From Casuarius casuarius (taxonomy: Eukaryota > Chordata > Aves > Casuariiformes > Casuariidae), in assembly GCA_003342895.1 (NCBI GenBank), contig PTFA01000198.1:767905-831904 (forward strand): a stretch of DNA of 64,000 nucleotides. Reading direction: 5' to 3'. Positions 63,701-64,000 of the stretch are shown piece by piece (position 1 is the stretch's first letter; every line of letters starts with the position of its first letter). Position numbers and translations under genes: made by a program. The notes under the pieces were generated by a model. It was given only the letters and a program-made list of their open reading frames with translations, searched no databases and was not told where the DNA came from.

Positions 63701-63880
63701 GCACATAAAAATTACCACATTGGATCAGACACAACTTCCATCTGGTCTAGTATCCTGTCTCCAGCATTCCCAGTACCAGATGCTTCAAGGAAGGGTAAAA
63801 AAAAACACGGAGTAGGCATATATGCAATAATCTACATCTTTCTCCTGTTCCCTTGCTCTGCTTCCCTTCCTTCTTTTCCT
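63701..63880 (-). mobile_element. Old CR1-type LINE 3' fragment, antisense to window
   Basis: CACATAAAAATTACCACATTGGATCAGAC, then CCATCTGGTCTAGTATCCTGTCTCC, CAGTACCAGATGCTTCAAGG, CGGAGTAGGCATATATGCAATAATCTACAT and TCTCCTG follow the antisense of the CR1 group that also gave the copy at 55165. The widespread form reads 'GAACATAAGAATTGCCATACTGGGTCAGACC...CCATCTAGCCCAGTATCCTGTCTCC'. It is truncated and non-coding. Confidence 0.72.
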
Positions 63881-64000
63881 GGTCTATAAGAGTGTAGTTA
63901 ATGCCCCTGAAGCACAGTATATAGTATTCTCTGTAATGTGCCTGTTACCGTTAATTGTTAATTCTGGTTTTTTTTGTATTTGTATGTGCATGTATACATA
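63881..64000. other. Window end, nothing recognised
   Basis: A short AT-rich stretch without a recognised feature. Confidence 0.5.

Noticed and set aside
1..64000. CRISPR arrays, operons, tRNA or rRNA genes, phage or insertion-sequence structure
   Set aside because: None is visible. The sequence has vertebrate nuclear character throughout, and the repeated units present are LINE/SINE fragments and simple repeats.

Overview
The window looks like AT-rich nuclear DNA from an amniote vertebrate, most probably a bird. No bacterial or viral gene organisation is visible: open frames are short, scattered over both strands and mostly without coding character. The best taxonomic clue is the retroposon content. 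There are five 3' fragments of CR1 LINEs, the dominant non-LTR family of birds and other sauropsids. One of them (42155-42592, + strand) closely follows the avian 3' consensus, including a degenerate ATTCTGTG-type end. Several old MIR-like SINE remnants are also present. I cannot name the species.

Layout. Positions 1-7100 hold a MIR-like SINE, a poly-T tract and a small tandem repeat, with no recognised gene. Between 7123 and 17903 on the + strand there are three exon-like segments (7123-7243, 13677-13792, 17671-17903). Each is bounded by AG/GT and their splice phases agree (1/1, then 0/0). They may be part of one gene with introns of about 6.4 and 3.9 kb. I do not recognise the protein. The third segment is the most convincing as coding sequence but carries a +1 frame change, so the locus may be a decayed gene, or the base calls may contain an error. 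The end of the third segment faintly recalls the late part of a PARP-type ADP-ribosyltransferase domain (inference, low confidence).

From 17.9 to 64 kb I find no supportable exon. That stretch contains CR1 pieces at 25.8, 42.2, 49.8, 55.2 and 63.7 kb, MIR-like SINEs at 21.6, 35.2, 35.8, 59.8 and 61.3 kb, a 49-nt perfect purine-pyrimidine alternation at 34.45 kb, several long homopolymers (G17, T25, C11T8), a CpG cluster at 38.9 kb and an assembly gap at 61438-61481. It is either a long intron or intergenic DNA.

I did not find a convincing previously undescribed biological system. The item most worth following up is the possible unrecognised gene or pseudogene at 7.1-17.9 kb.
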